Part shown: one piece after another, positions 23,911 through 36,409 of the stretch
Position numbering within the stretch: the first letter of the stretch is position 1
Layout of the letters: every line of letters begins with the position of its first letter
DNA from: Notospermus geniculatus
Lineage: Eukaryota > Nemertea > Pilidiophora > Heteronemertea > Lineidae
Direction: 5' to 3'
Assembly (NCBI GenBank): GCA_002633025.1
Contig: NMRB01000340.1
Location: 328,244-392,243, forward strand
Length of the DNA stretch: 64,000 nucleotides
Notes under the pieces: generated by a model
What the model saw: the letters and a program-made list of their open reading frames with translations, nothing else
The model's database searches: none
What the model was told of the DNA's origin: nothing
Position numbers and translations under genes: made by a program

Positions 23911-26147
23911 ACTACACTCATTCTCTCTGTAGAACCAACCCGTTCCATCGGGTAGAGAATTGGCATCTTGTATTGTGACGGCAGGTGTGCCAACCAATGA
24001 CAATTCGTCAAGAATCTTCACTGCAGAAGGTCGACCATATGATGCTGTGTGAATACAATTTGTATCAGTGGTTAGATTCCTCTGTAACTTCAGCTATTCA
24101 TTGACAACAAACAACGTCAACATCTGTTACAAACCTATTACATCGAGAATCTAATATGTCTTGCAAGAATTTCCCACTGGGTTTCCTGTTGGAGGCCCCA
24201 AACCTTAGGGACCAATCACACGAAATGTTTTGAGACAATCTGTAGGTTTGTTCCTTGTCGTCTCTTATATTTTTTAATGGTCTTAAGCTCTTGGCAATGT
24301 TATTTGTCATGAAGATGAAGCATTCCGGGACGGATTCACTCCTAAGCGTACGGTACTCCTCCCAGAAAGATACAAAGTACATGTACTCCCAATGTTGCTT
24401 GAATGGGATGGTAGCTCAACAGAGGGCAGCACACCGAAACCCGGTCCTAAAACAATGGACGCCTTTTGTGTGGGATCAGGACCGGGATGTTAGTTTCTAG
24501 TGACACCTATTGAAAAAGTCGGCTATCGCCCCCATTAGGTTTGCTGTTGTTCTTTTTAATAAGAAGAAGCATTGGGAATTAACAGTATTAATACCCTTGG
24601 TAATACCACTTGAAGTGAAGCAGATGTATCTTGAAAGGTGACAAACTAGGGACTCGTAAGGTATCCAAAAAAGCAATTCCCAGTGTGTTCTGTTGTGTTG
24701 TTCTGCTGCTTTCTGTTGCTGTTAATTAGCGTATTAACTGTGTGAATAGCTTATATACTAGGTCCCTACGTCAGCTGAGGATACAACGTGAATGAGTTAT
24801 CAATAGGGAGGTATATGAAAGAAAGTAGCTTCACAACGTCGATGAAAGACTCAGTCACCTGATGGCTGAGGACTCGCCTAATTAGGACAATTTTCATTTC
24901 AAGAAATGACTACATATGTTCATTGATGTCTGGTTCGATAATGGACAGGCCATTGACGATGGATTAGGCCTCCTTTTATCTTTCAATAAGGATCAGTAAT
25001 ATTGAGCCTCCCCTGTTGTTTCTTCTGATCGATAGAGACAGAAGGACAGTTGATCAACTCGTCCTCATTAAGTGATCGCAATTTCTTTGATAAATTGCTG
25101 TTTAACAAACATCAGTAAAAAGAATGATTGTCTATCATCTGAGTGAGTGACAGGTGACAACATATGTGTCATTTTCCGATTGATGACTTGATCATTTAGT
25201 CTTCCCCTCCAATGAATCAATCTCTGAGTGAACGTGCTTGTAGTAAAACTGATAATGACGCATCCATAATGGAATGGATTGTAAAGACGTGTTAATATCG
25301 AATCCGAGATCGATGGACGTCGTGTATCTTTATTACATGTATATTTGATATCGTTGGTGGTAAAATTCTGGAGCACGCCAGATGTTTTCCATGTTGCCTG
25401 CAGTGGTATACATCATACCCCCTAATTAAACCCCTCTCCCTAGCCTGCTTGGAGAAAGGGACGCATTCCCAGTGGCTGTAATGGTTTTCAATATGACCAA
25501 TCCATGAGAAGGGCTTTTCCATTGTTTGTGTGAGGGTCAGTGTATTTCAACAGGGTATACCAGTGGCTTGTTTTTATTGTTTGTGGAGCTTGTCCTTTGC
25601 TTTCCAATGGCATAAATCCAAGATCTTCAACTGCATTCAGCCGTCAGACACTGTAAAAGGGAAACATACCCTGAACACGATGCTCATCGCTGTTGTACAC
25701 GCTTTGATATAGGGGCTGCTTTCACCAAGCTGCTTTTCCTTGACAGCCATCTCCCGTCACATTACTCTGCTATCAGATGACAATGGACATAGTATGTTGT
25801 ATCGATATATCAGGAGGCCAGGGGTGTACACTATCAATTGATGTGACCTTCTTGTGATGACAGATTCTAACTCGTTTCTACGTCTATGAAATGCATAGTT
25901 GGAGCCAATGCGTCCATTAACTATCAAAGAGCACATGTTCACTTAATCTAACTGTATATGTTTTTGTTTGTATGTAGCTTCATTCAAGAAAGATTAAAAG
26001 TTACTGTAACTCTGAGCTGAAGCAGAGCTTTAGTGGCACAGAGTATGATGTGTTTTGTTCATCTTTATTAGATCAGTGTGCTTTGACAGACAGGTGTTAC
26101 AGGAATCCAAGTCCCCCTGGAATATCTGAAATCTGGAGCCAAGCAGT
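23911..26147. other. no recognisable feature
   Basis: Non-coding; only short ORFs on opposite strands (24.1-24.5, 25.1-25.5 kb). Confidence 0.4.
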
Positions 26148-26318
26148 GGTCGACTTTACTGCCGTTACCGTCCGAGAACGTCACGAAATTTACGTACAGA
26201 CGTAAGCCATGGCCTCCACTCCACGTCATTATGGATGACGTCATGGCGTGCATTTCTTCTCTGTGACGTCAAATTCGCTAACTGGTGGTGGCCTCTAACG
26301 GCAGTAAAATCGACCATT
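26148..26318. mobile_element. MITE family 2, copy 3 (shortened)
   Basis: GTCGACTTTACTGCCGTTAC at the left and CTCTAACGGCAGTAAAATCG at the right. The inner GTCCTAGGACC-type segments are partly deleted on both sides. The core orientation matches copy 2 (CATTATGGATGACGTCATGG). Confidence 0.8.
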
Positions 26319-26795
26319 GAGACACACGACTTGAATGAACGGGTTAAAGACGTCAAGAACCGAATCCTCAACCCTGATAAGATCCACCTTCGAAACGGTC
26401 TCTCATCGATTTCCTTTGCGGGTCCCCACGATGATAAGGAAAGCCTTAGTCAAGGTTTGTTGGACAGGTCTTGGGGAGATACTACATAACTGTATCCCAT
26501 TATTGGTTGCCTTTCGATGTCGTATTTGTCAATTAACTACTATTGACTATTGTATGGGCGAGGCAAGAAATGTTGTAAGACAGTAGTGAGTGGACAGTGG
26601 CAAATATTGTGGTTAGAGATGTAATATAGATCCTAAAGAAACGATTTTGACGGTTTGGTGATGAGTTGTTGAATCGGTTCTTTATTGTGGTACATCTACC
26701 TAAATGGTTGTGGATGTAGGTGGAAAGATGAACCAACGTCTAAACTATACATGTAGATGTAGGCTACCTCTTGACTGTTCGGCTACCAACCTGAT

Positions 26796-27084
26796 TCTCT
26801 CTGTGTTCACATTGGGTTCTCTCTGCATTCACATTGGGTTCTCTCTGCATTGGCATTGGGTTCTCTCTGCATTGGCATTGGGTTCTCTCTGCATTCACAC
26901 TGAGTCCCCTCTGCATTCACACTGAGTTCTCTCTGCATTCACACTGAGTTCTCTCTGCATTCACACTGAGTCCCCTCTGCATTCACATCGAGTTCTCTCG
27001 GCATTCACATTGAGTTCTCTCTGCATTCACATTGAGTTCCCTCTGCATTCACATTGGGTTCTCTCTGCATTCACATTGGGTTCT
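26796..27084. repeat. 22-bp minisatellite, at least 13 units, cut by a gap
   Basis: Unit ATTCACATTGGGTTCTCTCT GC, with variants CACACTGAG and GGCATTGGG. It runs into the N gap at 27085, so the true array is longer. Open frames across it are artefacts of the 22-bp period. Confidence 0.95.
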
Positions 27085-27828
27085 NNNNNNNNNNNNNNNN
27101 NNNNNNNNNNNNNNNNNNNNNNNNNNNNNNNNNNNNNNNNNNNNNNNNNNNNNNNNNNNNNNNNNNNNNNNNNNNNNNNNNNNNNNNNNNNNNNNNNNNN
27201 NNNNNNNNNNNNNNNNNNNNNNNNNNNNNNNNNNNNNNNNNNNNNNNNNNNNNNNNNNNNNNNNNNNNNNNNNNNNNNNNNNNNNNNNNNNNNNNNNNNN
27301 NNNNNNNNNNNNNNNNNNNNNNNNNNNNNNNNNNNNNNNNNNNNNNNNNNNNNNNNNNNNNNNNNNNNNNNNNNNNNNNNNNNNNNNNNNNNNNNNNNNN
27401 NNNNNNNNNNNNNNNNNNNNNNNNNNNNNNNNNNNNNNNNNNNNNNNNNNNNNNNNNNNNNNNNNNNNNNNNNNNNNNNNNNNNNNNNNNNNNNNNNNNN
27501 NNNNNNNNNNNNNNNNNNNNNNNNNNNNNNNNNNNNNNNNNNNNNNNNNNNNNNNNNNNNNNNNNNNNNNNNNNNNNNNNNNNNNNNNNNNNNNNNNNNN
27601 NNNNNNNNNNNNNNNNNNNNNNNNNNNNNNNNNNNNNNNNNNNNNNNNNNNNNNNNNNNNNNNNNNNNNNNNNNNNNNNNNNNNNNNNNNNNNNNNNNNN
27701 NNNNNNNNNNNNNNNNNNNNNNNNNNNNNNNNNNNNNNNNNNNNNNNNNNNNNNNNNNNNNNNNNNNNNNNNNNNNNNNNNNNNNNNNNNNNNNNNNNNN
27801 NNNNNNNNNNNNNNNNNNNNNNNNNNNN
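27085..27828. other. assembly gap, 744 N
   Basis: A run of N between two different minisatellites. The assembler evidently failed inside the tandem repeats; nothing can be said about the hidden sequence. Confidence 1.
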
Positions 27829-28140
27829 TCAAGCAGTGAGTGTTTTACCTAACAATGGTTCAAGCAGTGAGTGCTTTACCTAACAATGGTTCAAGCAGTG
27901 AGTGCTTTACCTAACAATGGGTCATGCTTTAGCTGACAATGGTTCAAGGGGTGAGTGTTTACCTAACAATGGCTCAAGCAAGGAGTGCTTTGCCTAACAA
28001 TAGTTCAAGCAGTGGGTGCTTTACCTAACAATAATTAAGCAATGAGTGCTTTACCTAACAATAGTTCAAGCAGTGAGTGCTTTACCTAACAATGGTTCAA
28101 GCAAGTGTTTCACCGAACTAGAGTTCAAGCAATGGATATT
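27829..28140. repeat. 31-bp minisatellite, about 10 units
   Basis: Unit TTCAAGCAGTGAGTGCTTTA CCTAACAATGG. Units decay towards 28140 (GTTTCACCGAACTAGAG and similar). The left edge is hidden by the gap. It is unrelated in sequence to the 22-bp array on the other side. Confidence 0.95.
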
Positions 28141-28796
28141 TTCACCTATGGTGGTTTAAACAATGAACGTGTCATCTGAAAAACGAGTGAAGAAATGAGC
28201 AGTGTTTCAACCAACTTACTGGTCAAGGCAATGAAATATTCTCAACCAAACAAAACTAACTCTAGTTGCTCAGCAAGCCAATTGCACATCACCTGCGAAC
28301 AGTGCTAATTACACGTTTGTCTGAGGAATGCAAATTATAGCATTGTCCGTGCGTTGTCGTGTCTAACTACCCTGAAATCATGACTTATTACAGGCATCCC
28401 TGCCTGTCATTAGCAATAGTCATATCTTGTCCATCTTGTGATTAGCCATTAAGGGCCAGTGTCATCCTCTTTATCAAACATATACATCATCAACGTGTTC
28501 TGTCCTCGCGTGAGCGGCACACTTAGCCACAATTATATCCTGGCGTCATGTCTGAGTACATACTAGACCAGGACTGGACAAGACGAAATATTAGCTGAAT
28601 AGGTGATGTTGACACATCAGAGACGGACACTTCGGAATTCTCGTCCATAACTTCTCCTAACATACACAAGTTATGATTGAAGTTTATGAAAAGGATCACT
28701 TAACCTTGCTTTCTCTTGCTTGAGAGGAAGCAACGATCTCGTCAGTAGCTATATAATTATTATTCTTTCGTGTGAAGCACGTTTGTTTATGATTCG
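28141..28796. other. no recognisable feature
   Basis: Non-coding sequence after the array; no coding or repeat signal. Confidence 0.4.
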
Positions 28797-29007
28797 TGAG
28801 AACCCGAGGCTTCGCGCAACCTGCAGAACTACCGCCACTGGGAGGCGCTGTGAGCAGTTGTAACTTTGTCGACGTCTCGTCCGTGTTGCATTGCGTCAAC
28901 GACGTCGTGACGCGACGTCATTGCATTGATTGCTCTGTCGTTGACGTCTTCGGTCGCATCGCTCACAGCGCCGACCTGTCGGGAAAAAAACATCTATGGG
29001 TTCCTCA
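28797..29007. mobile_element. MITE family 4 (CCTGCAGAACTACCGCCACTGGG), copy 1
   Basis: CCTGCAGAACTACCGCCACT then GGGAGGCGCTGTGAGCAGTT at the left; GCTCACAGCGCCGACCTGTC and GGGTTCCTCA at the right. The core has GTCAACGACGTCGTGACGCG, a dense cluster of ACGTC motifs. Other copies are at 31.9, 49.3 and 51.3 kb. Confidence 0.8.
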
Positions 29008-30938
29008 CTGATGAAACAACAGCGCCGGATCCAGCACTTCCGTGGAGGAGGGGGAGCAAAAAACTGCTAGCCAGAGGGTCGAAAATCTCCCCTGTTCAGA
29101 AAAGTAGCTACTCTTGCATACAATTTCCTTGCATTGGAAAGCAAAACCATGCATGGGTCTTTATGTCACTCCCTCCCAACGGCCAGCAGTGACCTTTTGG
29201 TCTACCAAGGCCCCCCCCCCCCCCGATCTGGCAATGAAGCCAGACGACTTCCTTCACTGATAGTTGAACGTTAGCAAAACATCAATGATGACCAATAACG
29301 TGTGACCACAGAGAGCCCTCAGGGAGATAGTCAGAAAAATACTGATCTTGTTGGAGATTATCATATTCAGCTATTCCACCTTTGAGCAATGATGCATTAA
29401 TCATGATACGGCAGAAAAATCCAAGTTGGATAATTCCTAACGGTAGAAAAACGCTTTAAGATCGCTGCCTGTTTGAAAAATGTGCCACCGTGGTGTGATT
29501 TCCTTGGTGTGAGATGCTAACGAGGTGACTCAAACCTGGTCCAGAGTCACTTCACGATCTGTCAGTGACAACTGCTTTGATAACCTACCAATCCTGCGGT
29601 CATCACAATCGCTGCGAGATATTGTCCTTCCCAAACAGATTCCATTACACGTAAGGTTTTTACACGCCCCATAAACGGATGTATTAGCTGCGAGTAAAAA
29701 GGAAATTGAGCATGTCCACTTGGGAGAAGAGTGTTCTGGTGTAATGTCATCTGCACGTTTCCTGATTTAGTTTTATTGGTGTTAAGGAGGGTCGTCCTGC
29801 CAGCATCAACACCATCAAGAATATCTTCACTGATTGAATTGGCTCCGATTTCATTCTTTATCATCTGAACATTTTCCTGTAAAGTGACTCTGGGCTTCTC
29901 TTTTCAATCGGCACAGATTCGTTACCACTTTTAAAGGGCCACGATATTGCCACTTTTTGTCGATAGCTGGCGCTACCGGCGGTGTTTGCATCATTCTCCA
30001 ATACCGTAGTTTTGCCGTTCGCCCCAGTGTTGGAGAATATATGATTACAATACAAATGCATACGTGATACTCTAGGAACGAGAGTTACTCTATATGAGGC
30101 GAGGTTGATAAGCGGTAGTTTAACAACATTGTCAATAGAGGTCTCTCTTAACGTGGGTATGTTGAGCGCAGGATAGGGAAGAAATACACTGCCCCTTTAA
30201 AACCCAACAGCAACAGCACGATGTTTTTTCTGCTTCTGGCGATTTAGACACAGAAAAGGGCCAATACCTTCCAATCCTGCAGTCATCACAATGTGCATTG
30301 TGAAATTTAACTGTCATTTCGACTTTAACTTACTTGGGGCTGTCTATTGCAGCTTCGTTCATTGCATGCTGCAGGCGCATTCTTACAGTCTGTGTGACAA
30401 CCAAAACGTGTTGATGTGACTCCTTGGAGCTAATGGTTTAAGTGTGTTACTCATTGTATATCAGCAGCTCAGTCGATCCCCAGAGAGCATCAAGACGCCA
30501 CCTCAACATGGAAGCAATGATATTGTATGACGAATACTTGGGGAGCATTCCCATGTGGTATTGGTTGACAATAAAAACATAGTATGATCACAAGGAGGGT
30601 ATTCTGCCTTGGACAATTTACACGTCCCTAAGGATGTAAAGGAGCTTCAGCGTGGTATCACATATTTCAGTTGTGTGCTTGTAGAATGGTCTGTCCCTTG
30701 TTGTTGAGAGGCATGTGGGGGAAGGAAGTTGTATGGTAAGAAATGAATGCTTGGATTAGTAAGGGAATTGTGATCCCATTGTAGTTTATTCTGTCCCAGT
30801 GGGTTCTTATATTTGAATACCCTTTCAGGATGGTTTCTCGAGTAAAACCTGTTGTCTGCACTGAGATATTGATACCGTCGGCCCTATTGAGTCACTTCAA
30901 GGCGGATGCTGGGGTAAGGAGGTGTGCTGCTCTACTAG
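29008..30938. other. no gene recognised; poly-C tract at 29211-29224
   Basis: A homopolymer run of about 14 C lies near 29.2 kb. ORFs at 29562-30317 are on the minus strand, without motifs. Otherwise unremarkable. Confidence 0.4.
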
Positions 30939-31848
30939 TTAAGTGTACGTGCACGAATAGACCATGCAGAAGGTGATAACCCGGGGTCGACGGATTTTAA
31001 TGAAATTTGGTGTGAAGTTACCCCTTGGTGAGAGACAAAAGCACACAAAATATTGGGTCAATCCATTCGCTGGTTTGGGCGTATATAGCAAAAATGTGCT
31101 TTTACAGGGGTCAAAGTAAGCATTCATAATTCAGATGCTGCAGGGTCCTGGAAGACAAAACTGGTCGGAAATTATAGGTTGAGACCTGATCTTTAAAAAA
31201 CAAAAAGAAAAAGTTTGGGCGCTCTTTCCATTGCAGAGATATGCCTGTATGTAGACATTTTATGTACTACAAATGAACGTCATATCCGTAATACATTCGT
31301 AGTACATCAGTAGTGCATTTATGTACAACTTTGCACCCGCATATCTCTGCAATGGAAAGAGCGCCCAAACTTTTTATTCTTTTAATAGAGAGAGACATCC
31401 CTCAACTCCTTTCCCTGATGTGCTCACCTTCCTCACCCCTGCAGCATCTCTGTAATTCGCTGTAGTCCAAACCATACCATTTTTGTGACAAGGGCAATAC
31501 TGCACTGTACCTTTAAATCAAGTTTGATTTGGAAGTAAACAAAAATGGAAAAACATTACAGGGGCATCTACTTGCATTGACATATAAGGAATATCTACTC
31601 CTGTTGCCTGTCAAGGGGGGAAAATTCATTCAAATGGACAATATTTTGATCAAAATTGAAAAAAAATAGCTTTTTGCAGTATTTTTACCCCTTACTCCCA
31701 AACGGTGTGACCAATCTCCGAAATATTTGGCCTGTACTCATTGTGCCCCAAGGCCATCTTCTGGTAGGAATTTGAGCCAGATCTGCCGACCCCGCAGGTT
31801 ATCAATTTTTGCAGATTTTGCATGGTCCACTCGTGCAATGACACTTAA
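30939..31848. mobile_element. 910-bp element flanked by TTAA, with a nested palindrome
   Basis: The left end TTAAGTGTACGTGCACGAAT then AGACCATGCA aligns with the reverse complement of the right end, TTAAGTGTCATTGCACGAGT then GGACCATGCA. Further in, GATAACCCGGGGTCG pairs with GATAACCTGCGGGGTCG. TTAA at both borders is the target duplication typical of piggyBac-type transposons (inference, as the ends do not start with CCC). There is no transposase. A 170-bp palindrome sits inside. Confidence 0.6.
31207..31376. mobile_element. 170-bp palindrome nested in the TTAA element
   Basis: AAAGTTTGGGCGCTCTTTCC then ATTGCAGAGATATGC is mirrored exactly by GCATATCTCTGCAATGGAAA then GAGCGCCCAAACTTT. Arms are about 36 bp, perfect. 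The spacer carries TGTACTAC / GTAGTACA words that can pair further. Confidence 0.85.
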
Positions 31849-31862
31849 GACGCTCATCGTAA

Positions 31863-32059
31863 CTAGGTAACCCGCATAACCTTTTCTCCCGACAGGGCGG
31901 CGCTGCGGGCGGTTGTGCCAAAGACGTCAAAAACAGAGCAAAGGAACGCAATGAGTCATGTCATGACGTCCTTGACGCAGTGCAACACGGACTAGACGTC
32001 CAAAAAGGTCCAACCGCTCACAGCGCCTCCCAGTAGCGGTAGTTCTGCAGGTTCCTCAT
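31863..32059. mobile_element. MITE family 4, copy 2 (opposite orientation)
   Basis: TCCCGACAGGGCGGCGCTGC at the left; CTCACAGCGCCTCCCAGTAG then CGGTAGTTCTGCAGGTTCCT at the right. The core has GTCATGTCATGACGTCCTTG. It lies only 15 bp from the TTAA element. Confidence 0.8.
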
Positions 32060-32608
32060 TGAGCATGTTGAGGGTTACAGTACATACATCTGTACCATCT
32101 TCTTCAACAAGGTGGCGAACCCAATCTTCGTTCAATCGATTCGTTGTTGATATACCAGTGACCAATGAAGTGAGTGGTTCTCACCATCTCTCTAGGCTCG
32201 ATCGGTGCATGGTCAGCCATTCATACGACTGTCTATTTCCTGAGGGAGGAGAATTACACAAATTACCAGAGTGTGGAAATCAAATAAGTGTTGATGTTAT
32301 AAGACATGTATTGTAAGTTGTGTTCATCTATGAGATTATGTGCCCAAGTAGTTAGTGAGGTTTGCTTACTTCAGGCGTCTTGTTACAATATGTACAGCGG
32401 ATTTGCTGATCAGTATGTGTGTAGGCTCGGGGGAGGCTTGGATGCTGATTTCTGTCCGTTAGGTAGATGTTCTATTTCGCAGCTTCCTCTGACAGAAGAG
32501 TTCTATGTTGGTTTCTTTGTATGCTATACGTAGTGCCCTGGTTAACGTCTCAAAGGAACAGCTCATTCAGCATTCACGTGATTTCCTGACAGCGTCAAAG
32601 TAGAAAGA

Positions 32609-34407
32609 GATAATGAAACCACCGTGACCAGGTGTGCCCGTTGTTTGTTATCATCTTCTTCATGAAGAGTCGTCGAGGTATCACCGACATCTTGGGACTG
32701 ACAGCCAATGTCCAATACCGCATCTTTTCACAAATTCTGTATTATAGCAGATGTCCAATTTTGTTGAGTCAGGTAGTTTCTAAAAAATCTGTAAAGCTGA
32801 AGTCCAACTCTGTTGACCTAACAAATTCTGTATAGCCGATTCCCAATTTTGTTGACCTCAGATACTTTCTCAGAAATTCTGTACAATCGATGTCCTGTTT
32901 TGTTGATCTCAAGTCGTTTCTCCGAACTTCTGTATACTACAAAACCTCGATCCTTGATTGAAGTGACCAGTGCCAGTGGAAAAGCAGTGAGCAGTACGCT
33001 GTACGCAAATCATTGTCACTCGCTCTTTTCCGATCCCTGCAATGAAGAGCAGACAGGTTATGGCATGGGTATGGCAAACTTCTTATCACACTCTCTTCAA
33101 AAATATCATCACGGCAACCCTTTTCCTGGATACGTTATTCTGGGGAAAAACAAAAAAGGAATTGTGCACTTACCCTTGGAAACAGAATTAAGTAAAAACC
33201 TCTTCTGATTATGTTATCTTAATGAGTCACAGCTTTTTTACAAGGGAGTGGTCATTTGGGCTAATTTGCTGGATAGAGGACTGATTTTCTAGTAATTAAC
33301 TTGAGAAGGAAAAAATTCTGCAATCCATTTTACAATTAGTGGTCTTTAATTAAGAGATCTTTGGCTCCTTTTGTCAAAGGGTTCATTCCCTCCTATTCCA
33401 TGCTTGAGATACAAGGATGATCATTCTCCCTTCATTATGTGTCATCTAATGCAGGATTTGACCACCGGCAAAGTCGGCCAAATTGGAAACTTGGCCAGAT
33501 CAAAGACTTTGCAGAGGAAATATTGGTGAATTGTCGAGCGATCTGTGAACTTGACCGCTAGGTTGAAGTAATATGGCTTAATGCGTAATCTGTCATCTGA
33601 TAGGGAGTCAATGTCATTTGATGGTTGGCGTGTGAAACTAATTAATGTCATCGGTCGGTTTTAACGCTTTAGGTGTCTGGTGAATCATTAATAGTCTAAG
33701 AATGATTCTGATATTGCAGTCACATTTTCATTTGTTTTCATGTTGTTACCCCGAATTGTCACGACGGATTACCGACGCAACCACGACCAACAGTAGCCTA
33801 GGCCTACAGAGGCCGAGTCGAAAAACCTTGGGCCGAATTCTCTGGCATGGCTGCCATATGTTTCTGCCACCATGAAATACAATCCTTTCAACTGAGAGTA
33901 AACCTGGTAAGTTGGCTGAGTGTAGAAGCTTGCACTCTTGTATAAGTCTGATTGGTCTATATGTTTGTACATGGATCCAAGCCGATCCTTTCAAATCAGT
34001 GGAGAACTTCGTCAAGTAAGGGAGAATTGACTCCCTGACTTGACGAAGTTCAAACAACCTTTGGCTTAAATCTCTGATAAGCCAACCCCCATATACAATC
34101 CTTTCAAATCGATTGAGTAAAAGTGGTAACTTGGCTGAGTGGAGATAAGTCTGAGGGGCGACCATACACTACAGTCATTGCAATGCGATTGAGAGTTGAA
34201 TTGCTTGGCAGAGTTTGGAAGCTTGGGCTTCTCTGACATGATAGGCCCAATCTGTGTTGGTACCACCACACGTCCCAACCAGAAATACTTGTCTTGTCAG
34301 TCTTACGTTGACCAGGTCAAGGTTTGCATGAGTAATACTATCTAACAGTATATGGTGACAAGAGGGGTGGTGTGATGATTGCTAACAATTCACGTGATCC
34401 ACACAGG
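32609..34407. repeat. duplication D1, copy 1 (1.8 kb)
   Basis: From GATAATGAAACCACCGTGAC to GTGATCCACACAGG, this block recurs at 34851-36409 with few substitutions. Copy 1 holds about 216 bp (33.88-34.09 kb) absent from copy 2, bounded by TACAATCCTTTCAA at both ends. No ORF in it is recognisable. Confidence 0.95.
34003..34051. other. hairpin, 21-bp arms, present only in D1 copy 1
   Basis: GAACTTCGTCAAGTAAGGGA G is mirrored by CTCCCTGACTTGACGAAGTT C with one mismatch and a 6-7 nt loop. It lies in the segment missing from the second copy. Confidence 0.75.
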
Positions 34408-34422
34408 GTTGACTGTAGTTTC

Positions 34423-34470
34423 CGGAAACTTGGAAACCTGGAAAGTTGGAAACATGGAAACCTGGAAAGT
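34423..34470. repeat. GGAAA-rich short tandem repeat
   Basis: Alternating CTTGGAAACCTGGAAAGT and TTGGAAACATGGAAACC units of 9-10 bp. It has simple-sequence character. Confidence 0.7.
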
Positions 34471-34573
34471 TCAGAATTTTGATTTTTTGATAAATTTTCA
34501 CAGCGATCCAGTAACGTCAGAGTTCACCACAGCGTCCCAGTGGCGCTGTAAAAGGAGTTCATGGAAATTCATA

Positions 34574-34640
34574 GAAATAAACGGGTGACTTTGAGAGCAA
34601 AACTGCCCGGTCAACAAAGCATTTCATATCCCATTCACAG
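34574..34640. repeat. 67-bp direct repeat, copy 1
   Basis: GAAATAAACGGGTGACTTTG ... CCCATTCACAG is repeated exactly at 34783-34849. The second copy stops at the single N at 34850. Confidence 0.9.
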
Positions 34641-34782
34641 CCTGATCTGACACACTAACTTTTTGGGAGGCTGCAAAAACAATGTTATCGTCATCAAATC
34701 GGCTTGATATTTCACACATACGTACAGACATATACTTTAACATATAAAAATGGTCTCACAACAATCAACACTTCTCTTCATG

Positions 34783-34849
34783 GAAATAAACGGGTGACTT
34801 TGAGAGCAAAACTGCCCGGTCAACAAAGCATTTCATATCCCATTCACAG
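34783..34849. repeat. 67-bp direct repeat, copy 2
   Basis: Identical to 34574-34640 and ends directly at the ambiguous base that precedes the second D1 copy. This is what a contig end overlapping another haplotype would look like. Confidence 0.9.
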
Positions 34850-34850
34850 N
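34850..34850. other. single N at a duplication junction
   Basis: One ambiguous base separates the 67-bp repeat from the start of D1 copy 2. A similar N at 58023 starts D3 copy 2. Other single Ns are at 5807, 19793 and 43783. Confidence 1.
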
Positions 34851-36409
34851 GATAATGAAACCACCGTGACCAGGTGTGCCCGTTGTTTGTTATCATCTTC
34901 TTCATGAAGAGTCGTCGAGGTATCACCGACATCTTGGGACTGACAGCCAATGTCCAATACCGCATCTTTTCACAAATTCTGTATTATAGCAGATGTCCAA
35001 TTTTGTTGAGTCAGGTAGTTTCTAAAAAATCTGTAAAGCTGAAGTCCAACTCTGTTGACCTAACAAATTCTGTATAGCCGATTCCCAATTTTGTTGACCT
35101 CAGATACTTTCTCAGAAATTCTGTACAATCGATGCCCTGTTTTGTTGATCTCAAGTCGTTTCTCCGAACTTCTGTATACTACAAAACCTCGATCCTTGAT
35201 TGAAGTGACCAGTGCCAGTGGAAAAGCAGTGAGCAGTACGCAAATCATTGTCACTCGCTCTTTTCCGATCCCTGCAATGAAGAGCAGACTGGTCATGGCA
35301 TGGGTATGGCAAACTTCTTATCACACTCCCTTCAAAAATATCATCACGGCAAACTTTTTTTGGATAATGTAGCCTACGTTATTCTGGCGAAAAACAAAAA
35401 AGGAGTTGTGCACTTACCCTTGGAAACAGAATTAAGTAAAAACCTCTTCTGATTATGTTATCTTAATGAGTCACAGCTTTTTTTACAAGGGAGTGGTCAT
35501 TTGGGCTAATTTGCTGGATTGAGGACTGATTTTCTAGTAATTAACTCGAGAAGGAAAAAATTCTGCAATCCATTTTACAATTAGTGGTCTTTAATTAAGA
35601 GATCTTTGGCTTCTTATGTCAAAGGGTTCTTCCCCTCCTATTCCATGCTTGAGATACAAGGATGATCATTCTCCCTTCATTATGTGTCATCTAATGCAGG
35701 ATTTGACCACCGGCAAAGTCGGCCAAATTGGAAACTTGGCCAGATCAAAGACTTGGCGGAGGAAATATGGGTGAATTGTCGAGCGATCTGTGAACTTGAC
35801 CGCTAGGTTGAAGTAATGTGGCTTAATGCGTAATCTGTCATCTGATAGGGAGTCAATGTCATTTGATGGTTGGCGTGTGAAACTAATTAATGTCATCAGT
35901 CGGTTTAACGCTTTAGGTGTCTGGTGAATCATTAATAGAATGATTCTGATATTGCAGTCACATTTTCATATGTTTTCATGTTGTTACCCTTTGTCACGAC
36001 GGATTGCCGACGAACACATGACCAACAGTAGCCTATGCCTACAGAGGCCCAGTCAAAAACCTTGGGCCAAATTCTCTGGCATGGCTGCCATATGTCGTAT
36101 ACAATCCTTTCAAATCGATTGAGTAAAAGTGGTAACTTGGCTGACTGGAGATAAGTCTGAGGGGCGACCATTACAGTCATTGTAAGGCGATTGAGAGTTG
36201 AATTGCTTGGCAGAGTTTGGAAGCTTGGGCTTCTCTGACATGATAGGCCCAATCTGTGTTGGTACCACCACACGTCCCAACCAGAAATACTTGTCTTGTC
36301 AGTCTTACGTTGACCAGGTCAAGGTTTGCATGAGTAATACTATCTAACAGTATATGGAGACAAGAGGGGTGGTGTGATGATTGCTAACAATCCACGTGAT
36401 CCACACAGG
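34851..36409. repeat. duplication D1, copy 2 (1.56 kb)
   Basis: Second copy of 32609-34407, lacking the 216-bp segment and carrying scattered point and small indel differences (for example CAGTACGCTGTACGCAAAT against CAGTACGCAAAT). After the shared GTGATCCACACAGG the two copies run into unrelated sequence. Confidence 0.95.

Noticed and set aside
27010-27883. Apparent ORFs of 250-280 codons
   Set aside because: They consist almost entirely of undetermined bases in the 744-N gap.
29211-29224. Poly-C tract, and poly-G near 43770, as functional quadruplex sites
   Set aside because: Single homopolymers with likely length errors; no separate G-runs with loops are present.
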